Assembly: GCA_024305405.1 (NCBI GenBank)
Contig: JAKNDB010000070.1
Location: 1,124,001 to 1,188,000, forward strand
DNA length: 64,000 nt
Reading direction: 5' to 3'
Source of the DNA: Dirofilaria immitis
Taxonomy: Eukaryota; Nematoda; Chromadorea; Rhabditida; Onchocercidae
The notes under the pieces were generated by a model, which saw only the letters and a program-made list of their open reading frames with translations, had not been told where the DNA came from and did no database searches. This document shows positions 1 through 12,590 of this stretch, one piece after another (within the stretch, counting starts at the first letter, position 1; each line of letters opens with the position of its first letter). The translations under genes and the position numbers were made by a program.

Positions 1-45
1 TTTTCGAAAATAAAAACTTAATTTTCAAAACAAAGAAAAAACAAT

Positions 46-47
<2 letters not shown>

Positions 48-113
<66 letters not shown>

Positions 114-136
114 TAATAATAATAATAATAATAATG

Positions 137-172
<36 letters not shown>
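48..172. repeat. (AAT)n microsatellite
   Basis: An almost pure AAT trinucleotide run of about 125 bases, interrupted by single changes (AATTAAT, AATGAT). No coding frame is implied. Trinucleotide runs of the same AAT family recur near 9.65-10.03 kb and, on the opposite strand, near 10.35-10.47 kb. Confidence 0.95.
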
Positions 173-173
<1 letters not shown>

Positions 174-1017
174 GTAATCAAATAATTATAATTTAAAAAA
201 ATAATTTCGAAAAAATCAAATGTAAATTAATTCATCAATCAATAGAATGATATCAGTAAAACAATCATTTGAATATCAATCTATCATTTTTATTGAATAA
301 TTGTTTTATTTAAATAATAATTATTTTGCTTAGGAAGGATAAAAGTATAAAGATGGATTTATAGATTATTCATTCATACAACTATTTGATCAATCATATT
401 TATTTATATTCGCGCATATTTTGATCATAATTTTTGATCGATTTGAAATCAATCAATAATTCAATTGATGACTTTTGCCAATAACATTAAATACGATAAT
501 ATATGTAAAAATATGTGATATATTTATATACCAAAAAAAAAAAAAAAAAGAAAAAAAGGAAGAAATGAATATCAGTGATGAAAATTTGTCTTACGCTGCA
601 TGTATTGTTGTGATCGACGAAAATTATCGATCGAATCGATTACAACTAAAATTATATGAAAGGATAATGATGACATAGTTTTAGGGTGATGGTAAAAGGA
701 TGAATGAATATTTCATATTATCTATCTCTTTACATTTCTTTTTCTTCTCATCATATAACCGATAAGAAGTGTATTTCGAGAAAGAAAATTCATTGATATT
801 GAATGTTTATCAATTAAATTATCAAGTAGAAAAATCATATATTAAAATGAATTTTTCTTTTTTTTTAAATTAAACTATAAAATGGGTAATGATAAATTGA
901 TTAGAGTAAATTCTTTTTTTTCGTTTTTAACTTAAATTATCAACGATAAAGATTAATAAAATTAGCAATTCTTTCAAATTAACTAACTAATCAAAGAATG
1001 ACTACTACGAAAATAAA

Positions 1018-1748
1018 TTATCAGAACGAATTATTAAAATAAATTTTTTATCAGAACGATTATTAAAATATTATCAGAACGAATTATTAAAATAAATTTT
1101 TTATCAGAACGATTATTAAAATATTATCAGAACAGAACGAATTATTAAAATAAATTTTTTATCAGAACGATTATTAAAATATTATCAGAACGAATTATTA
1201 AAATAAATTTTTTATCAGAACGATTATTAAAATATTATCAGAAAGAATTATTAAAATAAATTTTTATCAGAACGATTATTAAAATATTATCAGAACAGAA
1301 CGAATTATTAAAATAAATTTTTATCAGAACGATTATTAAAATATTATCAGAACGAATTATTAAAATAAATTTTTTATCAGAACGATTATTAAAATATTAT
1401 CAGAACGAATTATTAAAATAAATTTTTATCAGAACGATTATTAAAATATTATCAGAACAGAACGAATTATTAAAATAAATTTTTTATCAGAACGATTATT
1501 AAAATATTATCAGAACGAATTATTAAAATAAATTTTTTATCAGAACGATTATTAAAATATTATCAGAACGAATTATTAAAATAAATTTTTATCAGAACGA
1601 TTATTAAAATATTATCAGAACAGAACGAATTATTAAAATAAATTTTTATCAGAACAATTATTAAAATATTATCAGAACGAATTATTAAAATAAATTTTTT
1701 ATCAGAACGATTATTAAAATATTATCAGAACGAATTATTAAAATAAAT
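1018..1748. repeat. Higher-order tandem satellite, ~54-bp dimers in 162-163-bp trimers
   Basis: The array alternates a long unit (TATCAGAACGAATTATTAAA followed by an A/T tail, about 30 bp) with a short unit (about 23 bp, containing ATCAGAACGATTATTAAAAT). Together they make a ~54-bp dimer. Every third dimer carries a duplicated five-base motif, giving CAGAACAGAACG. This marker starts near 1131, 1293, 1456 and 1619, so spacing is 162, 163 and 163. That is a true higher-order repeat layered on the dimer repeat. No gene or open frame is associated with it. Confidence 0.93.
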
Positions 1749-4700
1749 TTTTTTTTCAAAATTAAAACTATCAAATATAAAGGCATTAATAAAATGAAAT
1801 TATTAACTTGACGAAATAATAATAATTAAATTATTGAGTAAAAAATAAATTTTAAAATATTTTACAATATTTTAAACTTACTTATTATCCTAAGCTATCA
1901 CTCCGATAATATTCGATGATAGGAATGAAAATATGAATTTTTAGAATATTTGCAAAAATTATAATTTATATATTTCTCTCTTTATACTCTCTCTCTCTCT
2001 CTCAAAAAAGAACTATATATAGTTCTATACATATAAAAGGAAAATTTTGTTAAAGTTTAAAATGTCGTTTTTCCCATTATTTACATTATCATAATAATGA
2101 TTGATTTGTAATAAAAACGAAAGTTTAAAGATCATTCCTAATCAGCAATCAATCAAAATTTCTCAAACAAGTTTCATAATATTTTATCATAATAATCAAA
2201 ATTTAATGTTTCATTACTATTAATATTTCAATCATTCATTTATTATCGTATTTTAACATATATATTTATCAAATTTTTATATCCTTTCATTGAATGTAAT
2301 CATGATAAAATGATACTTAAATTTATGCTATTAAAATTATTTCATTAAATCGAGAATAGATGAAAATTTTTTAAAAAAAAAAAAAGGAAAAAGTTAATTA
2401 AACAAAGAATAAATAAAAAAAGGAAGAGAGAGAGAGAGAGAGAGAGAGGAAGAATGAAAAAAGAAAGAAAGAGAGAGAGAAAGAAGGAAGAAAAAAATTA
2501 ACACTAACATATATAACTTTTAAAAAACTTTTCACATAGCATTATAATCATCGGCAACGGAAAAATGAATTTTGCTAAATAATGAAGTTTAACGATCATT
2601 CCCGACCTTTTCTATCAATCTATTCATCCATTCTTTCTTTCCTCATGCTTCTCTTCTTATATCCTATCTATTACTAAGTCATATTTCTTTTCAAATTTTC
2701 ATTATCATCTCTTATAGCAAGATAACAAATAAACAAGCAAACTTTTCTTTTTATTATTGTTATTATTGTTATTGTTGTTGTTGTTGTTGTTGTTGAAATT
2801 TTAAAGAAAGCAATGAAAATAGCAAAAAACAAATAAAATTTGTTTTTGCTAAAATTAAGAAAGAAAACAAAAAAATTAAAAAGTTGATAACAAAAAAAAA
2901 AATGAAAAAAATTTTTAGAGAAAATTTGAAAAGCAAAAGAAAAGAAAAAGAAAATTAGAAAGAAAGCTAAAAAAAAAGAAAACAGAAACAGAAAGAAAAA
3001 TTATTATAAATTTGAAGTTAAAGAACAAATACTTTTTTTTCCTTTTCCTTTCGTTAGAAATTTAAAATAAATTGAAAAAAAATTGTGCGAAAAAAAAATG
3101 TTTTTTTTTCGCATGTTGTTAAAATTTTACAACAAAAAGAAAAGAAATCGAAAAGAGAAGGGGAAAAAAATTGAAAGTTTTTTGTTTTTTTTTTCGCTTG
3201 AAACAATATCTTAAAGAAATTATAAACTGATAAAGTGTAATAGCAAAAACTTTTTCTTATCTTTTTTTTTTTTTTTTTTGAAACAATATCTTAAAAAATA
3301 TTAGTTGATAGGTGAAGTGTAATAATATCAAAAGTATTGTTTCGTTTACAACTTTTTTTTTTTTGGAAATAATGATTGGAAAATAGATTTGCTAAAATTT
3401 TAATATCATCATAATACATATCGACTATTACAATGAAATAATAAATATTCAATCAATATGATAAATAAAATATTCAATAGTATGAAAATATATGATATGA
3501 ATAATAACAAAATAGATATGAAATGTGTAAAATGATCACAAAAAAAAAAGAAAAAAAATTGATTGATAAGTAAATTATTTCTAATTTATCATAAAATTTC
3601 AAATTTTAAAAATATTTCAATCATATGAATCAAATGTATCACGTTGTTTGTTTGTTTGTTTGTTTTTTTCCCGGTAAAAATATATTTATGTACAAATTTA
3701 CATGTCTGTAACTAAGGTAATTGTCTATAAATCAAAAATTTTTTGAAAATAAATGATAAAAAGTGATAAGATGGATTATTACATTTAGAGATGATAAATT
3801 AATAGACTACAGCGTATATGTCAAAATTATCACATGTAAAGTTGCAATTTGGAATGAATATGCCAAAATTTTATTGATTTTGGCATATTTAAGATAAGTA
3901 ATCTGGTGAAAAGCAATAATTTTATATACATATAGTTTTTCATAATTCTCGAATAGACGTAATTTCATACGTAATTTCACGTAACGCTATAAGACGTGAA
4001 ATTTAAATTAATAAAACTAATATTAACTAAAAAAACATCTTAGTGTACAAAATGAATATTTGAAAAAAGAAAAAAAAGTTTTATAAAACGTAGCAGAATA
4101 ATGCTAAATTGGAGAAAATGAAATTAATATAATAATAAATTATAAAATAATCGATTAAATTTCTAAATAAAAAAAAACTATTTAGAAATGAAATATTCTA
4201 AGTAAAAAAAGAAAAAAAAATTTCAAATTTTTATTTCATTTTAAGATTTAAATTAAATTATCAATTTTTTTTTGAATTTAAATTTTCTGATAATATTCGA
4301 ATAATGAAATGAAAAAACTTTCATCTATCATAATTATATCAAATATTTGCTAAACAATAATGCATACCTAATAAATAGTGATAAGAATAAATAAATATAA
4401 GCAAATAACAAAGAGAGAGAGAGTAATTAGGTAATTACGAGAAACAAATAATAATAATTAAATGATATTGATATTATGATAAATAAATAAGTAGATAGTA
4501 ATTATGCAATGAAATGATGAGATAGATTAGATTTTAGGAATAAAAATGATACTAAATTTTTTTACAGAATCATGTCTATAAACAAACATTCCTGAAAAAT
4601 GACTCACAACTATTCAAAAATTATTTTATTTAGATCATATGATTGCTACCAATCAATTATTTAGATCAATTATTTAGCTCTAACCTTCTTCTTTCGTTTT

Positions 4701-5008
4701 TTTTTTTTTTCAATTTATTAAAGTTAGAGAAATTTTTAATTCATCATTTTGGCACTTATCAATATTTGTGTTTCCATTATTATGATCCAAATATATATAT
4801 ATGTATCTAATAAATATAATATAAAAATGATTATTCAAATAAATGTTGTAAGCAAAGCAGAAGACAAAAAGTTCATCGTAGCAATTTTCAGATTACATCG
4901 TTTGATATTGTTTTAATTATTATAAACAAACGAAGATCGAAATGCTACTATGTATGATCTATTTACTAATAATATTATCAATGTTTTGTTTAGATAATAA
5001 TTGCAGTG
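1749..5008. other. Gene-poor left flank
   Basis: AT-rich sequence with long A and T runs, (CT)n near 1988-2003, (GA)n near 2424-2450, and (TTG)n near 2770-2795. I see no exon with flanking splice sites on either strand and no recognisable protein. A short palindromic stretch near 3850-3890 reads TGCCAAAATTTTATTGAT and returns as ATTTTGGCA. It follows no recognised gene. The interval lies downstream of the acyltransferase gene that ends at 5009. Confidence 0.6.
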
Positions 5009-8000
5009 CTAAATTTTGTACACCTGCATATTGCCATTGGCAATAGATGTAAAAAGACATGCAACAATTACGTAAATTTTAGCTAGCGAAAAATAAATGA
5101 TAAAATAAATCCATATAACAGATATTGTTAGCCAGAATGATAATGCACAATGATAACCAATCTTTTTTGTATGAACCTGAAAAAAAAGAAAAAAATTTTT
5201 ATCATTTCAAAATTATAATAAAATGATAAAAAAAAAATAGCTATGGCAAATTTATTATTATGTTAATTATGTGTTTTAAATTTTAAACAAAAGAAAAATA
5301 TATTAAATTATAAAAATTTTGCAATAAATTTAAATTATTTCAAATGACCAAAAAAATGTCATTAAAAATGACGCGAAATGAAAATTAATAACCCAGAAAA
5401 AGATCGATTTTTATTTTTACAACGGGAGGAAGTGATGGAGAATGAATTGTTGAAGATTATTTATATGATGCAGTAATTTTTATCATTTAATCTATCATTG
5501 ATAATCAAGGAATTACAAAATTTTTTTCACTTTTTTTGGTGTTTTTTTCTAAATTTTACAATTTCTTATTCTTTCTTTTATCATCTCATTTATTACAAAA
5601 GTGAGTGGAAATTAATTTTTTTTGGAATGACTGAAGCCATCAAGATTGATATCATACAATATGGTAGATGAAAATTAAGAATATACTTTTTTTTTTTTTT
5701 TTGTTTTATTATCGATAATATTAAATTCGATGTTTAATGTTTCACAATTATATGTAAAAAATGGAAAAGAATGGTTTGATTGATTTATAGACTTTTGAAT
5801 CTTTAGGCTATGTGTAAGTTTTCATTTTTATTTTTTACCTTTTTATCATTTAATATTAGCAACAATCAATCGTGCTATGTAACTTAAAATAATAATTAGA
5901 TAAATGTAACAATGTGATTTTTCCCAAAAAAAAAAAGACGATGAAATGAAAATTAGAAAAAAGTTTTTTCTTTTTGGAAATTGAAATGTTCTTTTAATAT
6001 ATTTTGACATTTTTCGAATCCTGATATTTTTTTTTAGCAAATTATATTATTTTGTTTTAATTTAGTTACAGTTAAATCAATCATTACTTATTCTGTAAGA
6101 AAGACTAATTAATCTTGCCTTAGAAAAAGTTTTCCAAACAAGTCATATATTCTCGCCCATTTTGTCCAATCACCGAGAAATCGCATATTCTATTATTGTG
6201 ATGAAAAGAAATTTTTCTAATTCAATTTAGAAATACTAACCGGCCAGATAGTTTTCTCACTACTATGCGAGAATTTCCTGTGAGCAAAATCAGCTCTGTA
6301 AAAATTCTTCAATCGATTCTCTTTCTCTCTCCAGATTTTATTGATCCAATCAGCTAGACCGCAGTTATCTTCAGGTAAATCATTTGCCTTATATTTCTTC
6401 ACATCGAAATGCACAGCATGCGGAAGCAACCTTTTGGAGTAATTCCAACTCTGAACTGACAATTCCATCTGGATATGCAACCGTAATGTCGTAAACATTT
6501 TTCAGATAATTTTCTGCGAAAAAAAAAAGTTTTTAAGAAGGATATATCGATGCAAATGATTAAAAAGTTTATTCCTTATCAGTGATGATAAGAATGCTTT
6601 AAGGAAAAAATAACTAAGCGGTCAAATACTAGCAAATATTACAGTTTCTTAAAAGAAACCAATTTAATTTGTCTCTATGAAATACTATAATTTTCATGAT
6701 AAATTCGCATAGTTAATTATGAAATTCTATTCGATCATTTCATAAGTATGCCTTACTTGTCTTTTTTTTCTGACATTTTATAAGTGATATCAATCATCGA
6801 ACAATTCATTTAGTGGAATTTAATTGATTCGTTGATTGAGCGCTTTCAATCATTAAAATCAATCAAGTAATCAAAAAGAAATGTATTGTTAACTCCGATA
6901 GTTTAATATAATTTACAAAAAATATCTCACATAAAGTTTACTTTAAACATCAAAAAAAAAGTCAACTAACTTTGACGCATTAATTGTATCATATAAGAAA
7001 AACCGGTCGTACGAGGATGCAAAACAAAATCATATTTCGGCAAACCATGTTGTATTGCAAATTCATTACTACGTTTTGCAGCTCGTTCACCACGATCGGT
7101 TCCTTCCGGAAAAAGCAAAATCTGAAAAATTTGCATATATTAAGCGGAATAAAAAAATGATTTAAAAAATTTCGTTGTAGTAAAATTAAAGAGAAATAAA
7201 ATGCTGAAGGATTATGTTAACAACAATATACATAGAATAAAAGTGATATATTAAAATGAATTAATTAACAAAATAAATATTGAAAGTAATAAACAAAAAT
7301 AGAAAACTTTTCACATCAAACTAAGCACTAATTTCAAATAAACTTATTACTCATATAAGTAAATAAATTTATCTAAAAATTGATCGCTGAACTAAAAGAA
7401 CCAAATTTATATGATAATAATAATTTCGTTAGACTACAATATTCTTTTGTATGCAAATAATATTCAATAAAAAAAAAAAAAAGGAAACTACCTGATAATG
7501 TTGTCCCAAATCTTTATAATAATTAATCATATCATTAATGGTACGTATATCATTTTCATATTGACGTTCAAGGAATAAATAAGCTGCACATTGCATTGCC
7601 CAACCTAAATTTAAAAAAATCACAATTATGCAAATCACAATATTAGTAAAAAAATATGCAAATTACAATATTAATTTAAAAAAAAAAAGAAAGAAAGAAC
7701 AGAAAAAGATATTTATAAAAAAGTAATAATAAAAAGATAAAAATAAAAATTTTTGATAAATTAATATTATTTCTTTTAACATTTTCATTCAAAAAAAAAC
7801 ATTAAAATAAGCAATTTGGATGAAAATTATAAATTTAGTTTTCGTAAACCAAATTTTATTAATTTAAATAAATGAATTAATTTTTCACTCAATAATTACA
7901 CTACCAAAAATATCAAATTTAATTTATTGATAATATATTATCAATAAAATATCATAGATCAATGATATTTTTATTATCAAAACTATATTATCAAAAAATA

Positions 8001-9571
8001 TCATTGTCTATATTATCAAAAAATATCAGCATATTATCGGAAAATATCATACATTTATGATATATTATCAAAAAATATCATAGATTAATGATATTTTCTA
8101 TTATCAAAAACTATGTTATCAAAAAATACTACAGATTATATCATCACAAATATCACTATATCATCAAAAAATATCATAGATTTATGATACCAAAAATATT
8201 AGACTATATTATCAAAAATATCACTATATCATCAAAAATATCACTACATCATCAAAAATATCATAGATTTATGATATCAAAAATTATCATAGACTATATC
8301 ATCAAAAAATATCACTACATCATCAAAAAATATCACTATATCATCAAAAAATATCATAGATTTTATCACTATATCATCAAAAAATATCACTGCATCATCA
8401 AAAAATATCATAGATCATTATATCACTACATCATCAAAAATATCATAGATTTATCTACATCATCAAAAATATCACTACATCATCAAAAATATCACTACAT
8501 CATCAAAAATATCCACAGATATCAAAAATATCACATCAAAATCAAATATCAAATTATCATCACAAAAATATCACTATATCATCAAAAATATCATAGATTT
8601 TATCACTATATCATCAAAAAATATCACTGTATCATCAAAAATATCATAAATTTATAATTCAATTGAATAAAAAAAAAGCAAAAAGCAAAAATCAAAAAAA
8701 GAAAAAAAAAGAAAACCTGCGCCAGGAATATATTTCAATGGTTTTTTAATGATATCTTTTCGGTTGTAAGTAACCATGGATCCATTTTGTAAAGTGCATT
8801 CCAAAAAACATCCAATCAAGTCTTGTTCGATGATTCATAATGATTAAAGCTGGTTCACTTGAGCGAATCATATCACCAGTGATATGACATTCTACTCCCA
8901 TATAATCACATAATGACTGTAAAATTTTTTTCTTCCATTTATTTTAAATAAAAAAAAAATTTTTTTAATTAATAAATTTTAATTAATATATGATTAAAAG
9001 AATAAGAATAAAAAAAAAAACAAATAAATATAATATTTAAAATATAATTAAAAAAATAAAAATGCTATCATAAATATAAGTATTATAATTAAAATAATAA
9101 TTAATAATTTATTTAAATAATTTATTTAATTTAATATTTATTTTTAATTCCAAATTTATTTTATTTAAATAAAAAAATTTCTCAAAATAGTTATTTAAAT
9201 GAAATGGACAAAAATTAGTATTATATATTTAATTGAATAATTCGAAATGAAATTAAAAATAAATATTAAATTATTATTAGTTAGCAAAATAATTATTTAA
9301 AAATACTAAATGGAATAGAATAATATGTAAATCTTATTTGTAAAAAGTTTTAATATAATATTTAATTTAAAAAACTTTTTTTTTTTTTTAAACTTACCGA
9401 TGGTAATATTAACCAATAACCAATAAAATAATCAGCAATTATACGCCATATAGAAGGAGCAAAATATATGAATGGAATAAATGGAAATAAAAGAAAGATG
9501 GAGCCAAGAAAAGATGTTATAAATAATAGTAGCCAAAAAAATAAACCTTTTAAACTTGATAGATATATCAT
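5009..9571 (-). CDS. LCLAT1/ACL-8-type lysophospholipid acyltransferase, copy A (frame interrupted)
   Basis: Six exons: 9398-9571, 8717-8916, 7492-7604, 6971-7121, 6241-6513, 5009-5176. The family acylates lysocardiolipin/lysophosphatidylinositol in ER membranes. The first exon encodes two hydrophobic segments (starting MIYLSSLKGLFFWLLLF). Exon 2 has the acyltransferase box NHRTRLDW (the NHx4D motif), and exon 4 has ILLFPEGTDRGE (motif III) followed by VLHPRTTGF. Exon 5 carries VYDITVAYPDG. The last exon is a hydrophobic tail ending NMQVYKI. The expected product is about 360 residues, normal for the family. Three breaks are seen. One base is missing from the A run at 8803-8808 and one from the T run at 8742-8747, both in exon 2. 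The third lies near 6429-6436 in exon 5 (two bases missing or one extra). Conserved residues resume in the shifted frame each time, so sequencing indels are more likely than decay. Copy B lies at 46491-50898 on the same strand. Confidence 0.9.
7930..8655. repeat. AT-rich ATATCA/TGATAT satellite inside intron 2 of acyltransferase copy A
   Basis: Dense, irregular repeats of TATCAAAAAATATCA, and of ATATCATAGATTTATGATA, which is an imperfect inverted repeat. Because stop codons are rare in this composition, a 189-codon open frame runs through it on the plus strand. It encodes only HYIIKKY-type repeats and lies wholly in an intron of the minus-strand gene, so I do not call it a gene. The inverted repeats could form hairpins. 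Confidence 0.9.
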
Positions 9572-9650
9572 ATGTTTTAGCTGAAAAAAATAATACTATA
9601 TTTTAATAGTAATAAATAACAAAAAAAAACAACCTATTCAAATTATTTAC

Positions 9651-9688
9651 AATAATAATAATAACAATAATAATAATATTAATAATAA

Positions 9689-9722
<34 letters not shown>

Positions 9723-9762
9723 TAATAATAATAGTAACAATAATAATAATAATAATAGTAAC

Positions 9763-9851
<89 letters not shown>

Positions 9852-10026
9852 TAATAATAATAATAATAATAATGAATAATGATAATAATATTAATAATAA
9901 GGAATAATAATATTAATAATAAGGAATAATAATAACGATAATAATAATAGTATTAATAATAACAATAGTAATAATAATAATAATAATGATAGTAATAATA
10001 ATAATAATAGTAATAATAATAATAAT
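9651..10026. repeat. (AAT)n / (AAC)n compound microsatellite
   Basis: About 375 bases of AAT repeats with scattered AAC, AGT and GAT variants. It opens long poly-Asn and poly-Leu frames on the two strands that have no coding value. It sits just 5' of the first exon of acyltransferase copy A. Confidence 0.95.
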
Positions 10027-10344
10027 ATTTACTATAAATAATTTTAAAATTTCATAGATATTTTAGCTAAGCGTTATATTTCATCGATTAAATATTTAAA
10101 CTTTTTTTATGTTGAATAATTTTGATAACAATAATCAATAAATTATACTATAGAATAATCTATTCGAAAGCATAAAAATATAAACAAACAAAAATCTATT
10201 TGAAAAAGATAAATAAATGAAGAGAGAGAGAGAGAGAGAAAAAAAAAGAGAAGGAGGAAAAAAATGTCATATAAGGAAGTAAGATAATAAGATAAAACTT
10301 TTTTTTTAACTAATCAATTCATCGACGATACCTCAAACTCCTTA

Positions 10345-10383
10345 TTATTATTATCATTATTATTACTATTATTATTACTATTA

Positions 10384-10439
<56 letters not shown>

Positions 10440-10470
10440 ATTAATATTAGTATTAATATTATTATTATCT
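10345..10470. repeat. (TTA)n microsatellite
   Basis: About 125 bases of TTA/TTATCA repeats, grading into ATTAATATTAGTATTAATAT. It is the complement-strand counterpart of the (AAT)n block 350 bases to the left, so the two could pair as an inverted repeat. Confidence 0.93.
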
Positions 10471-10834
10471 GCTCATCTATAAGAAGAAATATAATTCAAT
10501 TCATTTAAATCATATTTCCTTTTCCCATTTCATTGGTTAAAGCTTGAAAAGATAGAATTGGTTTTTTAAAAAAATTAAAAATAAGTTTAATCAATAATCT
10601 CATTATCAAGAAAATATTATCATTATCATTATTATCACTATTATCACTATTGTTGTCATTTCAATTATCAATTTTATATTTAATTATTTCAATAAAATCT
10701 ATGCATTAAATACTAAAATTCATGCAATTTAAACGAATTACTTTTGCTTTACTTTTTTTTTGAATTTAATAGAAAATTAAAAGCATATTCTGTTGCATGG
10801 AACTATAAAAATGAATAATGATTATTCCACTTTT

Positions 10835-10870
<36 letters not shown>

Positions 10871-12590
10871 TCTCTCTCTTTATCTCTTCTTTCCTTTATC
10901 GATTTGAAATATTATCTTTTATCAGTAATATATTTAAATTGAAATTACAATAAATGTTCTTTTTCTTGATAATTTTGATAAAAACTTATCATTTTTTTAT
11001 CTAAATATCATCATTTCTTAAAATCTATTTATTTTTGAAATTTTTGTATCAATTTTAAATATTGATTATTTTAAAAATATGAATTTAAAAATTTCATATC
11101 TATTATCATTGCTAGTTCTATATTTAAAAATAAAAAAATAAAAAAAAGAATAAGCAACAAATCATTGAAATAAATGGATAAATGGAATTTCTATCATTTC
11201 AATATAAAATTAGCATCGAAAAATAAATAAATAAATAATAAAAATTTATATATGAAAGACAATCTTCAGTCATATCTTTTTCATTCAAATTTAGTTTTTT
11301 CACAAAAGATTAAAATTCAGATAAATATTTTTATGATACTCTCATTGGAATGATTTTTACAATAACAGCAACAATAATAATAATAATAATAATAACAAAA
11401 AAGAAAAACAGAATATTTAGAAAATAAACATCCAGGAAAATATATGATACATAGCTTATTATTTACAAGATATCAATACATATGTTCATAGATATATATA
11501 ACGTTTTGTTTACAACTCAGTACTATGATTTTTCCCTAGAAACTTTTCAATTCGCAAAAATCGATCTATGCAACGAATGTATAAATAAGAAAGATAGAAG
11601 AGGAGGAAACTTTCATTAAATCAATTTTTGAATAATATTCATCTCGCTAAAATAATATGCTTGATACTAATTTAAAGAATCATAATCGAGACTGTTTCAA
11701 ATAACTTCTTGAAAAAAAGAAAGGATCTCAATATATCGAAGTATCTATCTTTACAAATCACTAGGTATTTTTCGATTAAATCATTTAAATTAGACGATAC
11801 ATGGAATAAAATCAAAAATGATAAAGCTCAAGAATAATCAAATGACAAAATTTGTCAGTTAGAGCTCCTGAAAAAAATAGCGCTTGGTCTAAGCTAACTT
11901 AAAGAAATAAACTTTCGAATTTATGATATTACGGTAGGCAGAATGAGATATGTGTGTGATGAATCATATTACAGTATCTTGAATAAAATAAATGATAGGT
12001 AAAAAATGTTTTTAGTTTTCAACGAAAGTAATAATTCAACGAAAGTAATAATGGAGATTATCATATGTATAACAAAAATGAAAAATACATCGATATATAT
12101 ATCGTTATGTAGAAAAACGCAGATATTATCAATATAACAAGATAAATATATCAAAGACTGCTAGCAATAATAATAATAAATAATAGCAATAGTTTAGAAT
12201 AGCATACTTTATGTAAGATCAGCAATCCGTAATAAATTGTATTGAAATCCATCCAGTATCTGTTCAACTAAATCTATAAATCTATCATATTCTCATGCAC
12301 TAACAATTATAATCACAGCAATCATATATAAAACAACAATGTTACAATAATTGTTCAAAATATTCCACTTAAGTTAGGTAAAAACCGGTCTGTGGCAATT
12401 TTTATATATATATGTTATTAAACTGCAACAACAGCAATAATTAATGTTAGTAATCATAATGACAATTCAATAATATAACAACAAAAAAAATTTAACAGTA
12501 AAGCCTATCATTTCTCATTCAATAAACTTATAACTCATTTCGTATAACAGATAGAGATATCTAGAGTAATGATCAAATTAAAAACATTAT

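Larger units (their letters stand above)
9572..12590. other. Microsatellite-rich intergenic region
   Basis: This is the upstream side of acyltransferase copy A and the 3' side of the ZHP-type gene. It holds a large (AAT)n block, a (TTA)n block, (GA)n near 10205-10240 and (CT)n near 10841-10868. It also has a short direct repeat, CAACGAAAGTAATAAT, near 12019-12050. I see no supportable exon. Confidence 0.6.

Noticed and set aside
5846..6040. A 64-codon hydrophobic minus-strand frame
   Set aside because: It lies in the last intron of acyltransferase copy A and has no splice-site support.
8088..8657. A 189-codon plus-strand open frame of HYIIKKY repeats
   Set aside because: It is satellite DNA inside intron 2 of the minus-strand acyltransferase gene; the frame is open only because the repeat lacks stop codons.
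9603..9879. Poly-Leu (minus) and poly-Asn (plus) open frames
   Set aside because: Both are translations of the (AAT)n microsatellite.
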